A stretch of DNA of 64,000 nucleotides, taken from positions 4,360,001 to 4,424,000 of the forward strand of contig NC_092590.1 in NCBI RefSeq assembly GCF_047663525.1, written 5' to 3'. The position numbers and the translations under genes are program-made. Source of the DNA: Anas platyrhynchos. Its lineage: Eukaryota > Chordata > Aves > Anseriformes > Anatidae. Under the pieces are notes generated by a model. It had not been told where the DNA came from, ran no database searches, and saw nothing but the letters and a program-made list of their open reading frames with translations. Below, in pieces: positions 23,910-34,400 of the stretch (positions are counted from its first letter, which is position 1; every line of letters starts with the position of its first letter).

Positions 23910-24044
23910 TATTCTGTCTTAATAAACTGTCTTTATTTCAATTCACAGGCTTCACTTTCCTGTTTCCCCCATCCCAGAGAGGGAGGGGGAGGATGAGTGA
24001 ACGGCCATGTGGTGTTTAGCTGCTGGCCAGCTTAAACCACAACA
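23445..24044 (+). mobile_element. Solo ERV LTR, family B copy 1 (600 bp)
   Basis: It begins TGTCCTGGTTTCAGTTAGGA and ends AAACCACAACA (TG...CA). It is flanked by a perfect 5-bp duplication, caccc at 23440-23444 and 24045-24049. LTR organisation is visible: a TATATAGG promoter box near 23723, the triplet array downstream of it, AATAAA near 23921, then U5. The 5-bp duplication is what ERVL-type elements usually leave. No internal retroviral sequence is present, so it is a solo LTR. The same family occurs inverted at 30898-31423. Confidence 0.95.
23831..23909 (+). repeat. (TTA)n(TCA)n compound microsatellite inside the LTR
   Basis: About 11 TTA units followed by about 15 TCA units, between the LTR's TATA box and its AATAAA. 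The Tyr/His, Leu/Ser and similar repeat-protein frames across it are artefacts. The inverted sister LTR carries AAC/AAT units at the same place, so the site expands independently in each copy. Confidence 0.97.
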
Positions 24045-24049
24045 CACCC

Positions 24050-26953
24050 AACTGACTTTGCTATAATATTTTCAATTCTTCATTGTTTTAAAGAGACAGT
24101 AAATGTAATCTGATGATATAAATATGAAATGAAGAACATTTTTTCATATTTTATTTTCAGAGCTTCAGAATTTCATTTTCTGGATAAACAATCTGCTGAG
24201 CTCAGTGCAAATTTACACAGATAGGAAGGCAAGTTTTTAGAGAATCAATTACTTGATTACAATTTGAACCACCTTTGTTACATTTCTTACTCTTTCCCAT
24301 AGCAGGGATCATCTAAAATCCACTGAAGCTGATCATAATCTTTGAGTGTCAGTGAGCAAATGTCAAATTCCCCACTGCTCAGATAATGTTATGCTAAGGC
24401 AACTTGATTCAGAAACCCACAAAAAATTAATTGTAAGCACTGGAAAGTAGAATTAATGTTTGTTAGAACTGCTGTGGCTTTAATTGAGGCTATTCTGCAA
24501 TTACAAATAAACCTTTTTCAGGGTAGATGAAAAACAGCATACTCAAAAAAATTAGGGTTATGTGAAGCTCCAGGACTCTATTCAGGATATAAAAACCAGC
24601 AAGAAAACAGGAAGAAATGTGGTTCAAGCTGGATTCTGTAGTGACACTGAGATACAGAGGAAGCCGCTGGGCTGGGTACCAGACAAGTGACTTCACGAGG
24701 GACCACATTCCACTACCATCTGCCTCTCCTGTGCCCGCTGGCAGGGAATGGAAGGCTGAAGGATGCCCCCCAAGCCCTCTTGGTACAAAACCCATGCAAA
24801 AGCTCTCAGTAACTGCAGGATGTGACGGACACTAGTGTAAATGAGAGCAGCATTTGACCACGCGTTACTGCTTTTAAGCAGACCAGAGGACAGACGGACT
24901 TCACCTGCCTGACAGATGATGCGTCCTATGGAAAGAAATCTAGGCTCTGTGTTCTGCAACCCAAGGGTAAGTCTTTCTGGGGGTCTTCCTGAATCCCAGA
25001 TAATGTTTTTTTTTTCTCTGTACATAATGAGATTTTTCCGGATTTGTTAGACTAGAGCAAAACTCACCACCACTACCGCAGATGTGTCGTGCTCCTTGTA
25101 CAGCTGGTCTTATTAGCTCCTGTGGATTATTTACCCTAACATAATGTCTTAGCCCCAAACCAAACCCTAGAAATTCACACATATTCCGTGAATTCTGTGA
25201 AAATCATTATAGGATCCCTCATTTAGTTCTTTATCAGAAACTCATCTCATGTACATTACATACATGAATATGTGGGCCTCATGTTTTAAACATCTGAAAA
25301 AGCCAATTAAGCTTGTCCCTGATCCTGTCGTTTCTTTCTTTTATATTAAGGCTTCTTTATAGTTGAGATCCCTATATGGGCTATGTCTCCAACAACAGTA
25401 ACATGAAAACAAGGAACTGAATTTTATTCCTCTTGCATAATTAGCTTCCAGTATGGAACTTACAAAGACTCCCTTCTTATGTAAAATAAGTAAGAAGGAT
25501 TAAAAGAGCAAGGGTTGTATTTTACTTTCACTTATCAGCTGTGGCTCACAGTTCTTCAATGAACTGTATTAGCTAATTAAAAAAACACCGAATGTCATGT
25601 GGCTCATTCAGGCACTATGGGAAGCTGTTGTTCTCCTACTGAGGACAGGCATCACAAGAAATGTGCTGTGATGAGTGACAGAAATGGCAGGGAAGGATAA
25701 ATCCAAAATGAGACAAAGGCAGTAGAAAAATATTCTTCCAAAGTGACTCTGCTTATTTTGGTGGAGATTTATATTGAGGTAATGGGATCAAAATGTGGAT
25801 TGGGGTCTCTTTTCTTTTTTTCTGTGAAAGGAAAAAAGAAGTGTAAATTAGAGATGCATACAGGCTCTTCACTGCAAAATAAGAATTGAGGAAAAGTTAG
25901 AGATAAGTAAATACAGCTCTTGAAAGTCCGAGTACTTATCTTGAGCCTCTCGACTACTAACATTTCTGCAAAGCTTTGTGGAACGGGCTCCCTAGCATAA
26001 TTTGGGCTCCGGCAGCCCAAAGTAAAGAAGCAAGCAAAAATTCAGTGTTTACATCCTATTTTTTCCTGCAGTTTCTAAACTTAAGAAAAAGCTAGTCATG
26101 GACAAAATTTAATTCCTATTTAATTCACTTGAAAGAGATTGCCAATGTCTAAGCACATTTTTCTTGAGGAAAGAAAATATATTTGGGGTATTGGAGGGGT
26201 TGCAGATTATTATTTGAGCAGGTTGTTAGCATCTGCTTTTACCTGGTCGCTTCTTGAGGAGGTCCTTACCCCTGAAGCTACAGGGGATCACTACATGAAC
26301 GAGCCCTCCATTCAAAGGATTATCACAGCTCAGCCCAACATCCTTCTGTGCTTCATTAAAATTAAGTGCATACTCAAGTACTTCCCTGAACTAATGCATT
26401 TTAACAGGCTTTGGCTTAGGACACGTTTCAGAGCTACAAGAAGGGCTGAAAATAAAGCACTGGGATGACATTTGAGTTTGTTTTTTTTTTTTTTAAACTC
26501 AATTTGTATTTTTTTTTCCTATTGGAACCAGGGAGTTTATTAGTGTAAAGGGATCATTCTGGCATTTGTGCATTCATCCCTTTATACTGAATCAGAGCAT
26601 GTCAGCCTTGGTCTTAAATGATAATACTGGTGATTGCAATTTTTTACTATTGAGATGACTTCTAGATTATCATGCTAAAAATTCTTTTCTAAAACATTGT
26701 GAAGTGGAGAGGAAGGAGGAAGTTTTCCATCAGAATACAAAGAGAAATGATTGCTCTTCTCCAGGACTAAAGTATGAACTGAATACATTTAAAAGCAATG
26801 TAGTGGTTCAGGCCTCTATTTTTCTTAATTACTTCTATTCTCACAAGAAAATCACAATGATTTGATTGAAAATAATAATTAGGAAAGTTGCTGTTGTGTT
26901 TCCCATCGCAAGAAATTAATCTCCGTTTTCATCAATCAGCAGGAGTGAATCTT
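24050..26953. other. Spacer with one exon-like segment
   Basis: AT-rich unique sequence. Positions 24600-25000 are slightly GC-richer. There the 51-base segment 24916-24966 is bounded by an acceptor (cacctgcctgacag) and a donor (AAGG|GTAAGT) and is open (MMRPMERNLGSVFCNPR). No partner exon was found. T-rich runs lie at 26478-26495 and 26510-26517. Confidence 0.3.
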
Positions 26954-29100
26954 ACAGAATCACAGAATCACAGAATCACAGAATTTTCTAGGTTGGAAGA
27001 GACCTCAAGATCATCGAGTCCAACCTCTAACCTAACACTAACAGTCCCCACTAAACCATATCCCTAAGCTCTACATCTAAACGTCTTTTAAAGACTTCCA
27101 GGGATGGTGACTCCACCACCTCCCTGGGCAGCCTGTTCCAATGCCTAACAACCCTTTCGGTAAAGAAGTTCTTCCTAAGATCCAACCTAAAACTCCCCTG
27201 GCGCAACTTAAGCCCATTCCCCCTCATCCTGTCACCAGGCACATGGGAGAATAGACCAATCCCCACCTCGCTACAGCCTCCTTTAAGGTATCTGTAGAGA
27301 ACAATAAGGTCGCCCCTGAGCCTCCTTCTCTCCATGCTGAACAAGCCCAGCTCCCTCAGCCGCTCCTCGTAGGACTTGTTCTCCAGGCCCCTCACCAGCA
27401 TCGTTGCCCTTCTCTGGACCTGCTCAAGCACCTCCATGGCCTTCTTGTAGTGAGGGGCCCAAAACTGAACACAGTACTCGAGGTGCGGCGTCACCAGAGC
27501 CGAGTACAGGGGAACAATCACTTCCCTAGCCCTGCTGGTCACACTGTTTCTGATACAAGCCAGGATGCTGCTGGCCTTCTTGGCCACCTGAGCACACTGC
27601 TGGCTCATATTCAGCCGACTGTCCACCATCACTCCCAGGTCCTTCTCTGCCAGGCAGCTCTCCAACCACTCATCTCCCAGCCTGTAGCTCTGCTTGGGGT
27701 TGTTGCATCCCAGGTGCAGGACCCGGCACTTGGCCTTGTTGAACTTCATACAGTTGACCTCAGCCCATCGGTGCAGCCTATCCAGATCCTCCTGCAGAGC
27801 CTTCCTACCCTTGAGCAGATCGACACATGCTTATAGCTTGGTGTCATCTGCAAACTTACTGAGGGTGCACTCAATGCCCTCATCTAGATCATTGATGAAG
27901 ATATTAAAGAGGACTGGCCCCAGCACCAAGCCCAGGGGAACGCCACTAGTGACTGGCCTCCAACTGGACTTGACTCCATTTACCACAACTCTTTGGGCCC
28001 GGCTATCCAGCCAGTTTCTCACCCAAGGAAGCGTGCGCCAGTCCAAGCCAAGAGCAGCCAGTTTCTTGAGGAGAATGCTGTGGGAGACGGTGTCAAAAGC
28101 CTTGCTGAAGTCAAGGTAGACCACATCCACAGCCTTTCCCTCGTCCACCCAGCGTGTCACTTTGTCATAGAAGGAGATCAGGTTCGTCAAGCAGGACCTG
28201 CCCATGCTTACTGGGCCTGATCGCCTGCTGGCCCTGCAAGTGCCGCGTGATGACTCTCAAGAGGATCTGCTCCATGAGCTTCCCTGGCACTGAGGTCAAA
28301 CTGACAGGCCTGTAGTTTCCCGGGTCTGCCCTCCGGCCCATCTTGTAGATGGGCGTCACGTCTGCTAGCCGCCAGTCAGCTGGGACCTCTCCCAATAGCC
28401 TGGACTGTTGATAAATGATGGATAGTGGCTTGGCCAGCTCCTCTGCCAGTTCTCTCAGTACCCTCAGGTGGATCCCATCCGGCCCCATCGACTTGTGCAC
28501 ATCCAAGTGCCGTACCAGGTCACCAACCAGTTCTTCGTGGATAGTGAGGGCCACATCCTGCTCCCCATGCCCTTCCACCAGCTCAGGGTACTGGGTATCC
28601 AGAGAACAACTGGTATTGCCGCTAAAGACTGAAGTGAAGAAGGCATTAAGCACCTCCGCCTTTTCCTCATCTCTTGTAACTAAGTTTCCCCCTGCATCCA
28701 GTAAAGGATGGAGATTCTCCTTAGTCCTCCTTTTTGTGTTGATGTATTTATAAAAAATTTTTTGTTACCTTTAACGGCAGTAGCCAGATTGAGCTCCAGA
28801 TGAGCTTTGGCCTTTCTAATTTTGTCCCTGCACAGCCTTGCAACATCCTTATAGTCCTCCCTAGTGGCCTGTCCACTTTTCCAAAGATTATAAACCCTCT
28901 TTTTTCTTCTAAGCTCAAGCCACAGTTCTCTGTTGAGCCAGGCTGGTCTTCTTCCCCGCCGGCTCGTCTTTGGGCACATGGGGACAGACCGTTCCTGCGC
29001 CATTAAGATTTCCCTCTTGAAGAGCGCCCAGCCTTCCTAGACTCCTCTGCCCTTCAGAACTGCCTCCCAAGGGACTCTACCAACCACGCAGCATCTTACC
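26954..29100 (-). mobile_element. CR1 LINE, 5'-truncated 2.1-kb copy
   Basis: The minus-strand element has a low-coordinate tail of three cacagaat-type units, then a 3' UTR and most of ORF2. The 5' end stops near 29100, shortly after ORF2 sequence upstream of the reverse-transcriptase core, so the endonuclease region is missing and the copy was dead on arrival. Reading frames are unusually long for a fossil, indicating fairly recent insertion. The right boundary contains a short repeat (gcagcatctta at about 29089 and 29104), so its exact position is uncertain. Confidence 0.96.
27051..29003 (-). pseudogene. CR1 ORF2 remnant (reverse transcriptase)
   Basis: This encodes the C-terminal part of the CR1 ORF2 protein, a non-LTR reverse transcriptase that copies CR1 RNA at a nicked target. 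Conserved landmarks are present: KSMGPDGIHLRVL and ADWRLADVTPIYK (about 28520-28320), [11 protein letters not shown] (about 28110), [20 protein letters not shown] (about 27930), and FADDTKL with the catalytic Asp pair (about 27850). After it come the [14 protein letters not shown] segment and the C-terminal [19 protein letters not shown] region. Breaks are a frameshift between about 28165 and 28205, frame disruption near 28680, and an in-frame stop right after FADDTKL (27831-27833). No N-terminal endonuclease is present. It is not functional. Confidence 0.95.
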
Positions 29101-29140
29101 CATGCAGCATCTTAGAATAAGGGCTTCCCCACACCACAGA

Positions 29141-29200
29141 GGTAAAATGTCAGCTTATTTCTTACCCAAGGGTAAAATGTCACCTTATTTCTTATCCACC
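29141..29200 (+). repeat. 30-bp tandem duplication
   Basis: Two adjacent 30-base units, each starting ggtaaaatgtca and containing ttatttctta, differ at a few positions. They lie just outside the CR1 5' boundary and are not part of the element as I read it. Confidence 0.85.
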
Positions 29201-30897
29201 ACTCCTCCAAGCAGGAAATGACCATCTCTGGGACAGGATGTATCCCCAAACTGCCCCATTGTTTATCCATATCATATTGTTACTACTGTCTAATTTGTTG
29301 ACTAGCTTTACCTCAGGGTCTCTTTAATCATTACTATTTCCCAATTTTCTCTTGCTCATTGAATGTGTGCTCTCAGGATTATTTTCCCCAGGAGACATCT
29401 GCCTGCATTTTTTCCAGCTTGATTCTCATTTTGCATTTCCAGCACATATATATTTCTCACTAGGCACTTTTTTGTTCTATTACGTCTCTATTCCCATAGA
29501 CGTAATCTCTCACCTCAGTATCACCTGCAAATTTTATTAACAGTCTCTTTCCCCATCATGTCTGGTTCGTAAATTTGAAAAGATTACAGCTGAAAAACAG
29601 TATAATTCAATATGTGAAGTCTGGGAAATGTGAACTAGTCCATGCTTGTACCTGGTACATAAAATATGATCATTTCTCCCTAGTGAGGCTCAGGCCCATG
29701 TGTCTTTATGGTAATGGGAAGCCTAAGGCGGGTGTATTCTCTTGTTCTCTGCATGTAATAACACTAGCTGATGTTGTTCATGTTCCTCCCTTTCATTTTG
29801 TCATTGCTTTTTGTTGACAGATGCCATTGAAACTGTTCACTATTTTGAACCACACTTTCTCTTTCTGTTTTATAATCTATGTTGGGGAACTGTAGTGAAG
29901 GAAACCTCCTTCAGGGACCATCATACACTTTTCAAAGTTTTTTTTTTTTTCTTTGAAAATCATTAAAATGCTACAAATCAGAAACTGGGTTTGCAGTGCT
30001 TTCCCTTCACTGTCTAATGTACTTCCTCATGGTTGCTATCTCAGTCCTTGCACTGTAAGCACACTGTTATTTCCTCACCAATTCCTACTTTGAAGACTGA
30101 CATACAAATGTTGCAGGAAAACACATTTACAATAATATCAGAAAAATAAAAAAGGACCAAGATTTTGCATTTGGACTACTTTTCCTTAACCATGGATATG
30201 AAACAGGCCACATCACAATAATGTATTTTGTACCTTGGTGACCTTTGCTGCATACCAATATAATCCCAGCCTTCCTGACATTGCCTGACCCATGTGATTT
30301 TTTTTTCCATTATGAGATGATTACAAACAGTGCTTTTCCTATGTTCTTATTGCAAATATTCATATCAAATAATAGCACAGAATAATCATTACAATTTGTG
30401 CAAGGAGAATCCACAGGCATTATTTTTCTCTTTATTGAAGAAGAAAATTATAATGTTGGGCAAGCTGTTCTTTATGTAAATGCTTTCATTTGTCATCATC
30501 AATACAATGTCCCAGTTATTTAAAGGTATGTGAGTATGCCATGAAAAACATAGTCAATCCGTACTTCAGAGACTGACAGGGTTTATTTTTAAATTTATAA
30601 ACAATGCAGTGAAGTTGCTGCAAAGCAAACACCCTAAAAGGAGGAAGGAATAAATAAGGTCTTAGCAGAGGTACAGCTGGGACTGTTTGGAGATGCTTAT
30701 CGGGGGCCTGAGGAAAGAGTGTATCTTTTGCCAGGCAATGGACACAACATGGGGATACAGGGAGGAGGCTGTGGGTCTGTATCTTACCTACTCTCCAGCA
30801 AATCGAATGTTGGAGCATTTACACCTGGGCAGCATGCCTGTTGTTTGACATGAGATGTAAGGACAGCATGTATGCTTGGTCAAAGGAAGGATGAAAG
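29201..30897. other. Spacer, nothing recognised
   Basis: AT-rich unique sequence. A T-rich run lies at about 29938-29951. No supported gene or signal. Confidence 0.4.
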
Positions 30898-30997
30898 TGT
30901 TGTGCTTTAAACTGGCCCCCTCCCTCTCTGGGATGGGGGAAACAGGAAAGTGAAGACTGTGAGTTGAGATAAAGACAGTTTATTAAGACAGAAAAAT

Positions 30998-31028
30998 AAC
31001 AACAACAACAACAATAATAATAATAATA
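30998..31028 (+). repeat. (AAC)n(AAT)n triplet array inside the LTR
   Basis: About six AAC units then about five AAT units, at the position matching the TTA/TCA array of the other family B LTR. Confidence 0.9.
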
Positions 31029-31115
31029 CTACGAATAATGTGTACGAAACAAGTGATGCACAATGCAATTGCTCACCACCCGCTGACCGATGCCAAGCCT
31101 ATCCCTGAGCAGCTG

Positions 31116-31136
31116 CCCCCCCCCCCCCCCCCCCCC
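31116..31136 (+). repeat. C21 homopolymer inside the LTR
   Basis: Twenty-one consecutive C residues (G21 on the strand that is sense for the LTR). The other copy has only a short G-rich stretch here (ccggggtgggggag). It is likely length-polymorphic and error-prone in assembly. Confidence 0.93.
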
Positions 31137-31428
31137 AGCTAGCCACCCCTGTATATTGTTTAGCATGACCCCAGATGGCATGGAATACCCCTTTGGCCAG
31201 TTTGGGTCAGCTGTCCTGGGTCTGTCCCCTCCCAGCTCTTGCTGCACCCCCAGCCTGCCGCTGGCAGAACAGAGCAAGAAGGTGAAAAGTCCTTGGCTTG
31301 GTGTAAGCACTGCTCTGCAACAATTAAAACATCAGCGTGTTATCAGCACTCTGCTCATCCTAAGCCAAAGCATAGCACCCTACCAGATACTAGGAGGAAA
31401 CTTAACTCTGTCCTAACTGAAACTACGT

Positions 31429-31476
31429 CAGAGGTCTCTTCCAACCTAGAGATTCTGTGATTCTGTGATTCTGTGA
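31429..31476 (+). mobile_element. CR1 tail remnant, 48 bp
   Basis: The wording gaggtctcttccaacctaga followed by three attctgtg units is the plus-strand terminus of a CR1 element. It abuts the broken end of the family B LTR. Either a severely truncated CR1 inserted at the LTR edge, or the LTR inserted into an existing CR1 whose other part is lost. Confidence 0.85.
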
Positions 31477-34400
31477 TCACGAAGTCCTGACTAACTTGCA
31501 TGATCATGGATTATGACACGACCACCTTCATGAATACCTTGTATTTGAGGTATCAGTTGCCCAGCACTGGCTTTAAAATACCTGGACTGTTGACTGTACG
31601 GTATCTTCATGTATGTCAGGAAAAATGAACAAATAAATAAATAAGCTATTTATATAGACACAGATAATATCAACCTCAGCACTATCCAAATAGCATGCTC
31701 CTTAAGTAGTATACTGGGAGAAATGTTTCCCTCTTGGGATCTCAAGATAGACAAGAAATACCCAGAAGAAGAGCACTTTTTCTACATGTGCGCAGCAACA
31801 GAAAACTGGGTGCTACAGAAAGAACAGTGGAAACCTGAGAAATATGGACAGTATCAAAACAAAGAGAGTGTTTAGATGGGTGACGCAGAAAGGTGGCCTT
31901 GATATATGATATGACAATATGATATTGTCTCCCTGTTACAGACTTTAAAAAATAACAGAGCAAGTTAAAGTCTACCTGCTGCTTTGTAGACAAGCAGCAC
32001 CCTATGGTAACTGGCTACATCCGTTTATTCCAAGGAATAAGGGTGCTGATACATGATACTCTAAAGCTGTATGAGGCAGAAAAAAAAAAATAAAAATGCA
32101 AAACAAAAGCAGCATTACAGTAATTAAGCTCTGTAGTCATAAGGATGGATTACTTTTGTAAGGTCAGTACAGATAAATAAAGAGAATAGTTCAGAAATAT
32201 TGTGTGACTCTTGGAAAAACAGTCTTAGACTCTTTCAGATACAGCTTTCTATAGAAAAGGCATGGTTAGGAATCACTAACTTTGCCAGAAAGCTGGGTAA
32301 GTACTTTTCAAAGTGCTTTCTGGATAAAAGAGGATAAAGAAAGCAAAAAGAGTCTCTGAACTAACTGCTACCCTGTATCAAAACTCTGCCTCATAGAAGC
32401 AGAGAATAAACCACCTTTGGGGCTTCAGAAAACATATTAGGTCTAGTACCAGCTGCTAGCAACATCAGATATTTTCCAACGGGAAAGCCTGTTCCGTTGT
32501 GCCACTGGCTATGACAAGCAGAAGTTAATGGCTTCTCACTTTGTGTACAAGTTTATGAACTTGGCACATACACGTTAGGCTGAAAACTTAATTTCTATCA
32601 TTCTCCTTTAACCAAACTTCTAAAAAAGGTTTTACTAGTCACAAATAGAGAACTGATTCTACTGAAATAGAATTCTAAGGTAGAAGAAGTATTTTGTATA
32701 CCCAATAAACACCTAAATGCTGTAAGAAGAAAAAAATGCATAGGTATGATAAATAAGTGTTACCCAGAAGAGACGGTGGAAGTCAAGATGGGCTCCTCTG
32801 CACAGGCTCTGCTGTAACTCCTGGGAGAGTCTTGTAGTCTGTCTTCACATGACAGATGTGAAAACCTGAAGTCAACTTGTAAGCTTCTGATGCAATTAAT
32901 GGGCCACTTTATTCTGCTTTACATGATACGGAATAATGTGTCTCTATGTATTGAATTGGAAGCATGACCATAAAGTTTAGAGAGGGTATTTCATAATCTG
33001 AAGCTTCTTTATTGCAACAGATTTATTGGTTTACAGCCATGGTTTTATACTCACTATTATTCACTTCTGTTCTACACAACCTTATTCTTCTGCAGTACCA
33101 AGGACTCTTAATCTTTCTATTGATAGAGTTAAGTGAGAAATCTCTTATCTAATGAAGGTAAGTAGGAACCCAATTATCCATTACTTTCCTCTATGAGTGG
33201 GTAATAGGATAACAGTAGAGCTGTCTGAAATTTTTAGATAGCACTTTTATAGGACTTTCCATACTCAAAGAAAAAAAAAAAAAGAAGTCCTCTTACCATC
33301 TCTGTAAGAAAAGAAAATATCACTACTTCCACTTAACAAAAAGAAAAACTGAGGCTGAGAGATCAAACCTCTCCAAAACCAGCTGCCTAAAATTTATGAT
33401 TAAGTTCAGAATTATCTGCCCTAAAGAGTGACCTAATTATCAAATTTCAACATTTTCTAAATCAGGCTCTCATTTAGGCCTCACTATCTGATGCTTTCAG
33501 TTTGTATTTGATCATTTAGTTCTGATGGTTGGTATGGTGTTTTTCCATTACCACTGAATTAGCATCTTGAGCAAATAGTCATATTTCCAAATTCATAATT
33601 GGTTTTCAGCAATTTAGACAAATGTTTATATATTATATTTGCCAGTTGTGTGCACATTTGGCTTACTAAACTCATTTAGTACATAGGATAAAGAGCAGAC
33701 AGAAAAGGATGTAAACACACAGAGAGAATTTGTAACCCCCAAATAAGATATCTCTGCAGTGCAATTCCATATTTATATCCAGTACTGGACTTCAGATCAT
33801 GTGTTCATATTACTAACGACTCACCATAAACAACTGTCAAAATTTACATGTGTGAGTTTACTAAAAATATTCTGTATTTGTGTATTTCTTTATTTTCCTG
33901 TTCCTGGTCTCTCCCCCAGTCATAAGCTTCAGGGGTTATCAATCATCATAGCTCTAACAATTTCAATATTGCTATGATGATTTGTTCCGCAGCTTGCAAG
34001 CATAACAGTAATATTAATGTGAACCTTATGAATTTTCTTCATTTTGTTAATTGTGTTAGGCTTGGATTTAAACTATTGGTTTATATTTCAACAATAAATT
34101 CATTTCAGTTTAAACTTCATAAGCAAATTAGCACTAATTCTATTTTATGAAAGGAATAGCTTTAACACCCTTTCAAATCCAGACTTAATTTGCTTTTGAT
34201 ATATTAAACAAGCATCTTGCCCACATTTTAATTTATATTGTGCTAGAATTGTATTAAATACAACAGAGAAAATGGTCTCCTCATTGTGAAATGTTATAAT
34301 GGCATGTGCCTTTATTTGTTTAAAAAAAAAAAAAAAGTCAATCACAAAGCATTACTTCTACATATTAAGGATACCCCAACAGTTTGATAGCCTGATCAAA

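Larger units (their letters stand above)
30898..31423 (-). mobile_element. Solo ERV LTR, family B copy 2, inverted
   Basis: On the plus strand it reads as the reverse complement of the 23445-24044 LTR: it starts TGTTGTGCTTTAA and ends CTGTCCTAACTGAAAC. Its AATAAA lies at about 30970 on the minus strand. The final 7-8 bases of the LTR's 5' end are mutated or lost, and CR1-tail sequence follows almost at once. The left flank is gaaag, and no matching duplication is found on the right. A (GTT/ATT)n stretch at 30998-31028 corresponds to the triplet array in copy 1. Internal retroviral sequence is absent. Confidence 0.92.

Noticed and set aside
23802..24019. Poly-Tyr/His and poly-Leu/Ser frames
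   Set aside because: They are translations of the TTA/TCA microsatellite inside an LTR.
27450..28220. Plus-strand frames of 128-141 codons
   Set aside because: They are antisense shadows of the CR1 reverse-transcriptase remnant.
31090..31416. 108-codon frame, similar to a minus-strand frame at 23439-23780
   Set aside because: The resemblance reflects two copies of the same LTR, not a gene family.
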